This document shows positions 24,375 through 32,515 of a DNA stretch of 37,704 bases, in pieces. The notes beneath the pieces are model-generated. The model worked only from the letters and a program-made list of their open reading frames with translations, ran no database searches and was not told the origin of the DNA. The translations under genes were made by a program, and so were the position numbers. The stretch comes from an uncultured Erysipelotrichaceae bacterium (lineage in GTDB: Bacteria > Bacillota_I > Bacilli_A > RF39 > UBA660), in the NCBI GenBank assembly GCA_902803685.1, contig CADCQR010000043.1, forward strand, positions 1 to 37,704. Direction: 5' to 3'. The first letter of the stretch is position 1; each line of letters starts with the position of its first letter.

Positions 24375-25088
24375 TTATATTTCTCTAGTATACTTACAAT
24401 TTGGATAATTGCTGCAACCAATAAAATCTCCATATTTCCCATTTCGCAAAATTAGTTTTCCCCCACACTTAGGGCAAATAGAGTTGTCTTTAGTATCATT
24501 ATCTTTGATATTGCTGCTAGGTACATCCTTAATAGAAATAATCTTATCTTTTATTTCTGATAAACCATATTTTATTATTTCTTTTTTATAAGTTCTTATA
24601 ACATCATCTAAAAAATCAATTTGCGTAACCTTATCCTTTATCTCTAATGACAAGTTAACATCTTCCGTGAAGCAAACGATAGGAACAAAATATTTTTCGC
24701 TTAAATCTAATACATCAGCGATAACTCTAACATCGCTATGTAATTGTCGGCAAGGATTATCAAAATAAGTTTTCTTTGAATCTTTTAATTGAATCCATTC
24801 TATTTCTCTTTCATCTCCATATATCTTGCCATCCATATTTACATATTTAATCACAAATATACCATATTTGGACAAAATAATGGTATCTATAATATGATTT
24901 TTTCTGAAAGTGTTAATTTTAATGTCTTTTAAAACTATATATTTTTCTTTATCTAATTGTTTTAATACTCTGGTTATTTTTGTTTCCTTATTTTTGTTTT
25001 TAATAAAAATAACAACTATAAATATAAAGAATAGTCCTAACCAAAATATAGGATTATTTACAACGTAATTACCGATTATTTCTTTCAC
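24375..25088 (-). CDS. Membrane-anchored NERD-domain protein with a topoisomerase-type zinc finger
   Basis: 237 residues, GTG start behind AGGTG. Residues 13-29 (PIFWLGLFFIFIVVIFI) form a membrane helix. Residues about 38-150 match the NERD (nuclease-related) domain: FRKNHIIDTIILSKYGIFVIKYVNMDGKIYG has the D-x-I-I and the E/K-V pattern, with Val-Lys replacing the usual E-x-K core. The C-terminus is a four-cysteine ribbon (CPKCGGKLILRNGKYGDFIG then CSNYPNC) of the kind found at the end of type I topoisomerases. NERD proteins are inferred nucleases or nucleic-acid-binding proteins; this one would face the cytoplasm from the membrane. It is a single-gene unit. Confidence 0.85.
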   Translation of the reverse strand: MKEIIGNYVVNNPIFWLGLFFIFIVVIFIKNKNKETKITRVLKQLDKEKYIVLKDIKINTFRKNHIIDTIILSKYGIFVIKYVNMDGKIYGDEREIEWIQLKDSKKTYFDNPCRQLHSDVRVIADVLDLSEKYFVPIVCFTEDVNLSLEIKDKVTQIDFLDDVIRTYKKEIIKYGLSEIKDKIISIKDVPSSNIKDNDTKDNSICPKCGGKLILRNGKYGDFIGCSNYPNCKYTREI

Positions 25089-25159
25089 TATTAAGCACCT
25101 ACCATTATATACAATTTAATTATACCAATATATAAATAATATAAAAAGACTTGAAAAAA

Positions 25160-25936
25160 TTATTTATCCAAAAATACATCAATAAAATATTTGTATTTTT
25201 TCAAAAATGAATCAGTAACTTCGCAGATAAAGTTGTCAATGTCAGACTCTAAAAATATTTTTAGCTTTTCTATTCTATTATTTAGTGACGTCTGATAATA
25301 ACCATTCAACTCATATAATAAATTGCTAATATCTTTTATATCAGTTTCACTTATCATATTAACAAAATTATTTTTTTTAAGGTAATCTATATACATATTT
25401 GCATCAAACGAAAAATTATACTTCTTAATCAAATATTGATTTATTCTATTATATTCCGCATAAATTCCATCTAAGTTGTCGCTATTCCAAAACCACTGTT
25501 TCTTTAAAATCAATCCTGTTTTATTTATTTTATTGTAAATATTACAACTTTTTTTATCTATTTCATTTAAATTAGCATCTAAAAAAGTAATATATTTTGG
25601 TAAAAAAAACGAAAAATAATAATAATCAGTATATAGATGAAAGAAATACCCTAGCGCTACAATATCTTTTTCTACTAGGTTATGATATTGACATAGGAAA
25701 TAATCAACATCAGGATATGCTAATACACTTTCATTATTAACTTTAAAATGTGTATTTTTTTTATTAATCTGAATCTCTTTTTTTAGATTTCTATCACTTA
25801 CTCCCGACTTGATATCTAATTTCACTGCATCGGGTAATAGATTGGCAATAAAAAATTTATTTTTAGCTTCGCCATTTAATTTGAGATATTCCATAATCTT
25901 TTCTCCAGCAATACTATGTACAATAAACGATGGCAT
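25160..25936 (-). CDS. Zinc-dependent phospholipase C-like protein
   Basis: 258 residues from the ATG at 25936, which follows AAGGAGGT; 11 upstream in-frame codons are excluded. The start PSFIVHSIAGEKIMEYL, then ANLLPDAVK, THF, and GYFFHLYTDYYYF match the pattern of the Zn-dependent PLC (PF00882) family: a His near the N-terminus, Asp in LLPD, and a later H-x-x-x-D. These would bind zinc in a phosphodiesterase-type active site. No signal peptide is visible, unlike secreted phospholipases, so the protein is probably cytosolic and its substrate is open. It lies downstream of the lysozyme gene but behind a terminator. Confidence 0.65.
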   Translation of the reverse strand: MPSFIVHSIAGEKIMEYLKLNGEAKNKFFIANLLPDAVKLDIKSGVSDRNLKKEIQINKKNTHFKVNNESVLAYPDVDYFLCQYHNLVEKDIVALGYFFHLYTDYYYFSFFLPKYITFLDANLNEIDKKSCNIYNKINKTGLILKKQWFWNSDNLDGIYAEYNRINQYLIKKYNFSFDANMYIDYLKKNNFVNMISETDIKDISNLLYELNGYYQTSLNNRIEKLKIFLESDIDNFICEVTDSFLKKYKYFIDVFLDK

Positions 25937-25966
25937 CTTAACCTCCTTAGCTTTTGTTAACAGAGA

Positions 25967-25990
25967 CAAAAAGGATGAACTACGTCATCC
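25967..25990 (-). terminator. Terminator of the lysozyme-like gene
   Basis: On the minus strand GGATGA, 6-nt loop, TCATCC (25973-25978 with 25985-25990), followed by TTTTTGTC. It lies 9 nt past the lysozyme stop codon. Confidence 0.7.
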
Positions 25991-25998
25991 CTAGCAAA

Positions 25999-27210
25999 TT
26001 ATCCCATCTTTTTTAGTGAATTCTGTTCTCTTAAATTACTTACGTTTCTGTATTCATCCCAAAAACGTTTTGAACTATCGGCTCTTTTCTCTGCTTTAGC
26101 ATGTTTATTTTCTGGTACTTCATAACGGATAGTAACCTCCTTAGTTGCTTCACGCGCTCCCTCTAGTGTATTGTCAGCACTAACAAGTGCCTTTCTTGTG
26201 TTAGGATATGATTTAAGGCTATACACAAAATATTCAGTTTGATCAAGAACTTCAAATGCTGTCTTATCATCTACATTTTCCCATCCAGCTTTCTCACAAT
26301 ATGCTTTCATTCTATCACAATATGAAGAACCATATTTATCTCGTGCTTCTTTGCTAGAAATATAACCTTTAAAGTCATTAGCATATTTAGTTCTAGCTCC
26401 AGTGCTTCTAAGTTTTTTTATAAATTCATTTTTTTCATTATTTCTTCCGCCGCGCCATTGAAATAAGCCATAAGCCGTGTGAGCCGTATTTTCATCACCC
26501 GTAGCTTCCGGATTAAAGTCCGACTCAGCCTCAGCATTAGCTAAAACAGCACATATTGCTGCATCATTATACCCGCATTTTGCCAAATATCCATAAATCA
26601 TATCTTGATTAAATTTACCTGTTATAGCCCAACTATTACTAATATCAGGGCTTAAATATTCTGAATCTGTCTCTGCTAACATTTTCTGTAAAGAATCATT
26701 CTTTGAATATTCTGACTCTTCTGATGGCTCGGCAGCAACAATTTGATTGAAAGCCTCTTCACTGTTAATGTTTCCCTCAATACTAATAGATTTATCAGTT
26801 CCTTCAAAATCTTGTCTCGGTGCTTTACTCGTAGAACTAGCACATAAGCCGCCTATTCCAATAGCAGCAGCAAGAATACCAGCCCCCACAGAAATAACTG
26901 TACCCCTCATTTTTTTATCGGATAATTCCCAATCAGCACTTGGTGGCACTTCAATAAGTTTACCTTCCGCATTTAGTTTGTTAAGATACTTAGAACACGA
27001 TCTCCTAAAAGCAAAACTTTCCCTATCGGTAATATCGATTTCACCTGGTCTGTCTACATAATAACCATATTTTTCCGCCTTGCTAATTATTGTTTTTACT
27101 GCAGCTTTATCTTTTACAACATAAACAGGCTTTCCATTCCTATAAATGCTAAAAACCCAGCGACCTTTTTCCTCTGAAAATTTGTAGTAATCTTTTACAA
27201 AAAACTTCAA
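25999..27210 (-). CDS. Membrane-anchored protein with a phage-tail-type lysozyme domain
   Basis: 403 residues with a TTG start. AAAGGA is the only ribosome binding site in range and lies about 18 nt before it, so a rarer upstream start (such as ATT) is also possible. Residues 1-95 form a basic N-terminal domain I do not recognise. Residues 102-124 (GTVISVGAGILAAAIGIGGLC) are a membrane helix. Residues about 195-375 match the phage tail lysozyme (PF18013) family: FNQDMIYGYLAKCGYND, then ICAVLANAEAESDFNP with the catalytic Glu region, and AYGLFQWRGGR. Such domains cleave peptidoglycan glycan strands. There are no other phage genes around it, so this is more likely a cellular autolysin than a prophage relic. 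Codon use looks somewhat less AT-rich than in its neighbours. Confidence 0.82.
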   Translation of the reverse strand: MKFFVKDYYKFSEEKGRWVFSIYRNGKPVYVVKDKAAVKTIISKAEKYGYYVDRPGEIDITDRESFAFRRSCSKYLNKLNAEGKLIEVPPSADWELSDKKMRGTVISVGAGILAAAIGIGGLCASSTSKAPRQDFEGTDKSISIEGNINSEEAFNQIVAAEPSEESEYSKNDSLQKMLAETDSEYLSPDISNSWAITGKFNQDMIYGYLAKCGYNDAAICAVLANAEAESDFNPEATGDENTAHTAYGLFQWRGGRNNEKNEFIKKLRSTGARTKYANDFKGYISSKEARDKYGSSYCDRMKAYCEKAGWENVDDKTAFEVLDQTEYFVYSLKSYPNTRKALVSADNTLEGAREATKEVTIRYEVPENKHAKAEKRADSSKRFWDEYRNVSNLREQNSLKKMG

Positions 27211-27486
27211 TTTAAAAATAAATACCAGTCCTTTCTACATACATTTATCAAATATTATATAACTGCTAACAATAATTATTGTTTGAAATACGTTGAACAT
27301 AAAATATTGTCATTTATTTTCAAATGCAAACAGTTAAATTTTATATCTCAAAGCAATCATATATGTTAATATTATAACATTTTATAGATAAAAATAATAA
27401 TGACATGTAAGAAATATCATGTACTTTACATTAATAGTAATTATTTGCCCCCATTTTATAAATGATAAATTAAAAATTTATATTGC

Positions 27487-28275
27487 TTATTTAATAATAT
27501 ATTTAGTTACATATTCTAAGATGCGATTATGAGAAATCCCATTAGTAATAATCGCTCCTTTTATAGGAATATCATACCTTTGATCATCTCCATAAAAGTT
27601 AGTAACTTTTCCCCCAGCCTCTGTAACTATTATACAGGCTGCTGCGACATCACAATTAGCATGTTCCGTTCCAGGGAAAACATCACAGGAGAAATCCCCC
27701 TCAGCAATTGCCATACAACTTCTTACTACGCTACCAATTGAGGATACCATTGACACGTTTCTTAACTCACTTACCAAAGACATTGTATCAATGATTTTGT
27801 TAGCAAATAATTCAACATTTGTTTTATATCCAAGATCTCCGAGTTGTTTATCATTTACACGTATTTTCTTTCCATTACAGTAAGCACCATGTCCTCTTAT
27901 TGCATGATACATTTTATCTTCATTAGGATTGAAAACAACGCCAATAATTGGCTCTCCGTTCAAAACTAGTGCCAAAGAAAACATAAAAACTGGAATATGA
28001 TTGACATACATACCGGTACCGTCCAATGGATCACATACCCATACATACTCTGATGGCTTGGAATAACTTTCTTCTTCACCACAAACAGAATGCTCTGGAT
28101 ATTTTTTCTTAACTTGCTCTATTAAATAAGAATTTATCTGTTTATCAACCAAAGTCACCATACTTTTATCATCTTTATATTTTAAATCAATATTATCTTT
28201 TTTATAAAACTTCATCATTATCTTGCCAGCATGTAAGGCTATATTTTTAGCAAATTCTAAATACTCATTATACAT
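27487..28275 (-). CDS. Inositol monophosphatase family phosphatase
   Basis: 262 residues from the ATG at 28275, which follows GGGAGTG. Metal-binding motifs of the family: GEEES (residues about 67-71), VCDPLDGTGMYVNHIP (the DPLDGT box), and late NCDVAAACIIVTEAGG, where the usual WDxAAG is CDVAAA. It dephosphorylates inositol-1-phosphate or related small sugar or nucleotide phosphates (including 3'-phosphoadenosine 5'-phosphate in CysQ-like members) in a Mg-dependent reaction. The exact substrate is not readable. It follows the N-formylglutamate amidohydrolase-type gene by 52 nt on the same strand. The 276 nt between it and the lysozyme gene hold no recognisable feature. Confidence 0.88.
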   Translation of the reverse strand: MYNEYLEFAKNIALHAGKIMMKFYKKDNIDLKYKDDKSMVTLVDKQINSYLIEQVKKKYPEHSVCGEEESYSKPSEYVWVCDPLDGTGMYVNHIPVFMFSLALVLNGEPIIGVVFNPNEDKMYHAIRGHGAYCNGKKIRVNDKQLGDLGYKTNVELFANKIIDTMSLVSELRNVSMVSSIGSVVRSCMAIAEGDFSCDVFPGTEHANCDVAAACIIVTEAGGKVTNFYGDDQRYDIPIKGAIITNGISHNRILEYVTKYIIK

Positions 28276-28327
28276 ACAACACTCCCAAAATAAAAACAAA
28301 TTAATTGTATTTTAATTCCAAATTTTA

Positions 28328-29068
28328 CTAAATAATATTATTTAACAAATCATAATATTTCAACATACGATTGTAAAATTTGGTATAAGCATCTTTTCCA
28401 GAGTATACTCTTTTATTTACTTCAATCATCATCGACTTAACTTCTGGATAATTATTAGGTATTATACTTCCAGTATAAGGATAATTTACCATTACTGAAT
28501 ATCCACACTCCTTGAAATAATTAATACTAAATTCCAATACATTTTTATTATAATCACTATTAATACCAATACAAATATCTGGATTATTAGTATAATTAAA
28601 CATTTTATATACAAAATCATCTGAAAAACTATGAAGATCAATAATAAAACAATCATTATGTATAGTTAAAATATTTTTAACCATCTTATTTAATTGTTCA
28701 TGGTGTACCTTATAATAATTATCAATAACAAAACTTCTGTATTTTTCATCCACATTAATAAACTCTCTTTTATTTGAATCTTTTTGATATACTGCCCCCA
28801 TCCCAAATTTAGACATTTCTTCTTTACTGTCATCTAAATATCTTTCAACGTCACAAAACATCCTAGAATACTCAAACTTAACAATATTTGGAAATTTTTT
28901 TGGAACAAATTGATCTATCATATAATCAGATATAAAAATATTTTCTTTTTCAAAATAATCTATATCAACAAGCAATTTTTCCTTAAAAAACCCTGGAACT
29001 TTTAAAGATGAATGTGGTATATGAATAATATATTTTAAATCATTCCTATTAATATGTTTTTTTTCCAT
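28328..29068 (-). CDS. N-formylglutamate amidohydrolase family protein
   Basis: 246 residues from the ATG at 29068, which follows GGGTGA; the GTG nine bases upstream overlaps that site. Motifs of PF05013: IIHIPHSSLKVPG (the HIPHSG box), FEYSRMFCDVERY (SR-x-x-x-D-x-E), and FIIDLHSFSDD (DLHS). In the family these bind the metal and cleave N-formylglutamate or similar N-acyl amino acids. There is no histidine-degradation gene nearby, so the substrate may be different. A good promoter lies at 29131-29159, back to back with that of the TMEM43-like gene. Confidence 0.85.
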   Translation of the reverse strand: MEKKHINRNDLKYIIHIPHSSLKVPGFFKEKLLVDIDYFEKENIFISDYMIDQFVPKKFPNIVKFEYSRMFCDVERYLDDSKEEMSKFGMGAVYQKDSNKREFINVDEKYRSFVIDNYYKVHHEQLNKMVKNILTIHNDCFIIDLHSFSDDFVYKMFNYTNNPDICIGINSDYNKNVLEFSINYFKECGYSVMVNYPYTGSIIPNNYPEVKSMMIEVNKRVYSGKDAYTKFYNRMLKYYDLLNNII

Positions 29069-29130
29069 AAAAATCACCCAGCTTAACTAGCTTATAGAAT
29101 ATACACTGATTGTTGCCATATATTAAATTA

Positions 29131-29159
29131 ATAATAGCATAAACATTTCGTAGTGTAAA
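29131..29159 (-). promoter_or_regulatory. Sigma-A promoter of the amidohydrolase gene
   Basis: On the minus strand TTTACA (complement of 29154-29159), 17-nt spacer, TATTAT (complement of 29131-29136) with a TG extension. The -35 box coincides with that proposed for the opposite promoter. Confidence 0.65.
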
Positions 29160-29182
29160 CATGAATAAAAATATGATATACT
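29154..29182 (+). promoter_or_regulatory. Promoter of the TMEM43-like gene (extended -10)
   Basis: TATACT (29177-29182) with TG at 29174-29175. TGTAAA (29154-29159) stands 17 nt upstream as a weak -35. Confidence 0.5.
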
Positions 29183-29201
29183 CAAAATAAAGGTGAGGAA
29201 T

Positions 29202-30479
29202 ATGAAAAAAGTTAATATTTCATTAAAGGGGATTCTAGGTGGATTTATTGCACTTATCATAAGTATTGTACTACTTTGGTGGAACGAAGGAAACGCTGTA
29301 AAAAATATTAGAACTACAGCAGAAATGGAAAAAATGTGCGTTGATATAAAAAGTGATTCTATCGATTCAAAAAATGATGGAAAATTAGTGGCTACACATG
29401 GGGAAATAACAAATGAAGAAGAATTACTTGATAATGAATTTGGTGTCAAAATAAAAACACCAATTATGAAAAGAATTGTAGAATTGTACCAATGGACAGA
29501 AGAAAGTTCAACAGATAGTGATGATTATACTACCTACAGTTATAACAAAGAATGGTCATCTGAACTAATCGACTCTGAAAGATTTCATCAATCTGGACAT
29601 GAAAATCCACAACAAAAAATTTATGATGATTTAATTTTCACTTCCAACGATGTAAAAGTGGGGGCATTCACTCTTGATTCATACCAAGTAAAAAAATTAA
29701 GTACAAAAGCTAGTTTTAGCGAGTTCAACCCAGATATTATATCTAAGCTAAATTTAAGTGTATATGACAACTATTTAACAACATCCAGCGACTTATCAAA
29801 CCCACAAATTGGTGATACTAGGATATCATTTGTATATAATGATTCTACAGAAGTAAGTATTCTAGCAGTTCAAAAAGGAAACACTTTTGTAGACTTTGTG
29901 TCATCAACTGGTAAGCACATAAATAAAATTGTGGACGGAAATCATACAAGTAGCGAAATGATTAATATAATTAAAAATGAAAACAATATTATGAAATGGA
30001 TTTTTAGAATTTCAGGAATTATAATATGTGTAATTGCGGTGGGTAGTATTCTAAAACCAATTTGTAGAATTACAAGTTATATACCAATATTGGGAGGGCT
30101 TATTAATTCAGCAGTTGGATTGATCTCTGTTATATTAGGTCTATGCATTAGCCTAATGGTAATTGCCATAGCTTGGATTAGATTTAGGCCATTGATTGGA
30201 ATAGGACTTTTAATTATTATTAGCGCTTTAATATTCCTTATAGTAAAAAAAGGAAAGAAAAATCAAAAAAATGAAGATGATAGTAGTTTTCCACAGCAAA
30301 CAATAAATCAGTCAGAGCCTACTAATAATATGCCAGCAAATGATATACAGACAAATAATGTGTCAACGAACAATATGCCTGGAAATAATGGGCAATCAAA
30401 CAATATTACAATGAATAATATGCCTATAAACAATATACAGGAAAATAATACTGAAAATCAAAATATAAATAATCAATAG
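29202..30479 (+). CDS. TMEM43-like membrane protein with an Asn/Met-rich repetitive tail
   Basis: 425 residues from the ATG at 29202, behind AGGTGAGG. An N-terminal helix (ILGGFIALIISIVLLWW) is followed at once by NEGNAVK, the opening of the TMEM43/LUMA family (PF07787). An extracytoplasmic domain of about 220 residues follows (VEYQW-like ELYQWTEESS, IDSERFHQSGHENP), then four helices between about residues 265 and 355 (IFRISGIIICVIAVGSIL, LINSAVGLISVILGLCI and others). The last 65 residues are hydrophilic and repetitive, with NNMP repeated four times. Family role in bacteria is unknown. It is a single-gene unit closed by a long-stem terminator. Confidence 0.85.
   Translation: MKKVNISLKGILGGFIALIISIVLLWWNEGNAVKNIRTTAEMEKMCVDIKSDSIDSKNDGKLVATHGEITNEEELLDNEFGVKIKTPIMKRIVELYQWTEESSTDSDDYTTYSYNKEWSSELIDSERFHQSGHENPQQKIYDDLIFTSNDVKVGAFTLDSYQVKKLSTKASFSEFNPDIISKLNLSVYDNYLTTSSDLSNPQIGDTRISFVYNDSTEVSILAVQKGNTFVDFVSSTGKHINKIVDGNHTSSEMINIIKNENNIMKWIFRISGIIICVIAVGSILKPICRITSYIPILGGLINSAVGLISVILGLCISLMVIAIAWIRFRPLIGIGLLIIISALIFLIVKKGKKNQKNEDDSSFPQQTINQSEPTNNMPANDIQTNNVSTNNMPGNNGQSNNITMNNMPINNIQENNTENQNINNQ
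30325..30460 (+). repeat. Imperfect coding repeat for an NNMP/NN-rich tail
   Basis: AATAATATGCC-type units recur (30325, 30371, 30414 and around) within the 3' end of the TMEM43-like gene, encoding NNMPxNDxQxNN-like segments. It is a low-complexity, probably cytoplasmic tail that may vary in length between strains. Confidence 0.6.
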
Positions 30480-30480
30480 T

Positions 30481-30525
30481 AAAAAACGTTTCTATAATCT
30501 AACCAACTAGATAGAAACGTTTTTT
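30481..30525. terminator. Strong bidirectional terminator after the TMEM43-like gene
   Basis: A 14-bp perfect stem: AAAAAACGTTTCTA (30481-30494) with TAGAAACGTTTTTT (30512-30525), 17-nt loop. A/T runs on both sides make it work for the convergent cupin gene as well. Confidence 0.9.
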
Positions 30526-30572
30526 ATAGCAATTAAATTAATTATTAATCAATATCAAAATATTATAATTTT

Positions 30573-30916
30573 TTACTGAACTAATTTATATTGTTCTTTA
30601 TTCCAAGCAGGGGTACAAGAAATGGATAAAACACAATATTTAACATCCCAATAATATTTTTCGTTCGCACCTATTAAAATAGAATCTCCTTTTTCAAATT
30701 CAACAAAAGAATTATCAAAATATAGCTTACCGCTTCCATCTAATACATGAACTAACATCTTACAAACCATATTAACACAATACCCAGCTTCTGGATATCT
30801 ACCAGCTATGGTAGCAATTCCCAGCTTTATATCCTTGTCGTCAAATGAATATTCTACTATTTTACAGCTTTCACTATTAGTGCATTTAACAGCACTATTT
30901 TTTTTACTATTTCCAT
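30573..30916 (-). pseudogene. Small cupin-domain protein, broken by a -1 frameshift in an A8 tract
   Basis: The intact 65-codon frame (30573-30770) begins in mid-domain (MLVHVLDGSGKLYFDN) without a ribosome binding site. The same frame continues upstream as VEYSFDDKDIKLGIATIAGR then YPEAGYCVNMVCK, which joins naturally to it. A proper start, ATG at 30916 behind GAGGT, lies in another frame and gives MEIVKK before a run of eight A (complement of 30898-30905). Nine A there would make one protein of about 115 residues. The double-stranded beta-helix pattern (VLDGSGKLYF ... FEKGDSILI) marks a cupin. No metal-binding His pattern is obvious, and the function is unknown. Slippage on the A-run, a sequencing deletion or true decay are all possible. 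Confidence 0.7.
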
Positions 30917-30977
30917 AATTTACCTCGTTCTTATTTATTTTTTCTTCAAAGTAATATTATAAAATAAGCTAAACGTT

Positions 30978-31079
30978 TTATATATCAATATGTCGCGCTG
31001 AAAAATCTTCTTCATGTTTTTCTTTGATTGAATCAAACAGGTTATCATACCTATATATAATTACGATCTTGACGCTCAC
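30978..31079 (-). other. Short open frame, possible coding remnant after the DUF4230 pair
   Basis: Directly after the stop of the upstream gene, a GTG at 31079 opens 33 codons to a TAA. It reads VKIVIIYRYDNLF, then SIKEKHEEDFSARHIDI. The sequence is less AT-rich than its surroundings and looks like a protein C-terminus. There is no ribosome binding site, so it is more likely a relic than a gene. I do not recognise it. Confidence 0.3.
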
Positions 31080-31082
31080 ATC

Positions 31083-31724
31083 TTATTTAAAAACAACCTT
31101 ATAATTTTTATTATTTAATCTACCAATTGAAATAATGTAATTCTTAATTAAATTTTTTGATCTTTCCATTGCATAGTCAGTTAAAAGCTCGTCTTCCTCA
31201 GCATTTAAAACCATTTGTATTTTCGCTTGCTCTTTGGCGGCTTTTTTCTCTTCTGCTGTTATTTTTGTAAATAACCCTTTGTCAGTAATACCGTCACTCA
31301 TAGTGTTACCTAAAACTTTAGGATTTTCAGCAGTTACCTGCTTAGGTAATTTTACGTATATAGTATCAACAAATGGGTTCTTGATGATTTTAATTTCATC
31401 ACAATTTAAACTTAAATCAACGGTACCATCATATTCAATCCAAAATTTCTTATATCCATAATTAAAAAATATTTTTCCTAATCCTTTGGCATCAGTCTCA
31501 GTTTTACCAACATTGTGATAGAATGCTTTAACTGTAGTAAATTTGCACACCTTTTGATAGTCAATATTTGAATTAAAATATGACATTTCCCTGTAACTGG
31601 GGATTATGCAAATTACCATAAATAAAATTGTTAATACACCAACAATATAATAAAATCTATATTTTGACTTCATCACTCTATTATAAAAAACAATAAACTT
31701 ACTATATAAACTAGCCTTATTCAC
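31083..31724 (-). CDS. DUF4230 domain protein, membrane-anchored (second of a pair)
   Basis: 213 residues. A membrane helix at about 24-42 (YYIVGVLTILFMVICII) is followed by an outside domain. YFNSNIDYQKVCKFTTVKAFYHNV, GYKKFWIEYDGTVDLSLN, then NPFVDTIYVKLPKQV are features of the DUF4230 (PF14014) family, whose beta-rich domain resembles SPFH/prohibitin-type folds. A Lys/Ala-rich helix (AEEKKAAKEQAKIQ) and a basic C-terminus follow. Function unknown. Its first 8 nt overlap the end of the related upstream gene, so the two are translationally coupled and their products probably assemble together. Confidence 0.7.
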   Translation of the reverse strand: MNKASLYSKFIVFYNRVMKSKYRFYYIVGVLTILFMVICIIPSYREMSYFNSNIDYQKVCKFTTVKAFYHNVGKTETDAKGLGKIFFNYGYKKFWIEYDGTVDLSLNCDEIKIIKNPFVDTIYVKLPKQVTAENPKVLGNTMSDGITDKGLFTKITAEEKKAAKEQAKIQMVLNAEEDELLTDYAMERSKNLIKNYIISIGRLNNKNYKVVFK

Positions 31725-32268
31725 TCAAATCACCATCTTCCAACTTTATACTGAAATTCCAATCATTGGCAAATGGTTCAATTAAAGATTTAAGCACTTG
31801 TATTTCGTTTTCTTTAGCGATTCTTATGAATTCACCACTTTTCATAATCTCAGCTTCTGCATCAGTCATGCACGCTAATGTCTGTTCTCTCAATTCAATA
31901 TTAACTTTATCTGGTATAGTGGAGATGACATCAGCGTCCAATACTTCTATCTCAATCTTCTTAGGCTTAATAATAATTTGTTTTTTCTCTCGATTAACGG
32001 TATATATTTCATCTATATCATTTATTGAAATAGAAGATTTTACAGTAGCTTCATAATTAAGATACTTCTTGTTAATACTAGCAATACCTGCCCATTTAAA
32101 TTCCATCAGTGTTAATTCTTGAACTTCCTCGGTGCTAATCAAATTAGAAAATCCATAAACTTTAGTTTTGGGCCTATCTAATCTAACACTAAGAGTAAAA
32201 ATAATAACAAATATTAAAATAGACACACTACTATATTTTACTATTCTAATAATGCTTAATCTTTTCAT
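31717..32268 (-). CDS. DUF4230 domain protein, membrane-anchored (first of a pair)
   Basis: 183 residues, ATG behind AAGGTGA. An N-terminal membrane helix (YSSVSILIFVIIFTLSV) is followed by FSNLISTEEVQELTLMEFKW, a beta region with YEATVKSSISINDIDEIYTV, then VLDADVISTIP and a helix (TDAEAEIMKSGEFIRIAKEN). This is the DUF4230 layout also seen in the coupled downstream protein, though the sequences have diverged. The pair may form a hetero-oligomer at the outer face of the membrane; the role is unknown. A TATAAT-like -10 lies in the 70-nt gap upstream. Confidence 0.7.
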   Translation of the reverse strand: MKRLSIIRIVKYSSVSILIFVIIFTLSVRLDRPKTKVYGFSNLISTEEVQELTLMEFKWAGIASINKKYLNYEATVKSSISINDIDEIYTVNREKKQIIIKPKKIEIEVLDADVISTIPDKVNIELREQTLACMTDAEAEIMKSGEFIRIAKENEIQVLKSLIEPFANDWNFSIKLEDGDLSE

Positions 32269-32302
32269 TTACTTCACCTTATTTAATTATAATACAGTTT
32301 AT

Positions 32303-32331
32303 TAAAAAGAAAAATAGTATTTACATACTAT
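32303..32331 (-). terminator. Terminator of the ADP-ribosyltransferase-like gene
   Basis: On the minus strand ATAGTAT, 4-nt loop, ATACTAT (32314-32320 with 32325-32331), followed by TTTTCTTTTT. Confidence 0.75.
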
Positions 32332-32393
32332 AAATAGGCTACAATATTAACTTATTATCAAATCCTGTATTTATTAGTATCATCCTTTTCATT

Positions 32394-32515
32394 CTAACTT
32401 GTTTTTTCTTGTTCCAAACATTTTTCTTTTAACTCAGGATATAAAGTATAGAATTTATTCATATCAAATCCATTTCGTTTCCATCTAATCACCTTGCATA
32501 TTAAGTCACTATTAT
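32394..32515 (-). pseudogene. Out-of-frame 3' continuation of the ADP-ribosyltransferase-like gene
   Basis: Past the TAG of the upstream frame, the -1 frame reads YALDNSDLICKVIRWKRNGF, then DMNKFYTLYPELKEKCLEQE, to a TAG at 32396-32394. It is clearly protein-like, has no start of its own, and joins the preceding frame if one base is restored near NRPQ. It ends 60 nt before the terminator, which supports it as the true C-terminus. Confidence 0.6.

Noticed and set aside
25999..27210. Prophage remnant suggested by the phage-tail lysozyme domain
   Set aside because: No integrase, structural or packaging gene surrounds it, and the protein has its own membrane helix.
27211..27486. The 276-nt gap between lysozyme and phosphatase genes as a hidden gene or RNA
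   Set aside because: No open frame with a start, no stable hairpin and no promoter of quality were found.
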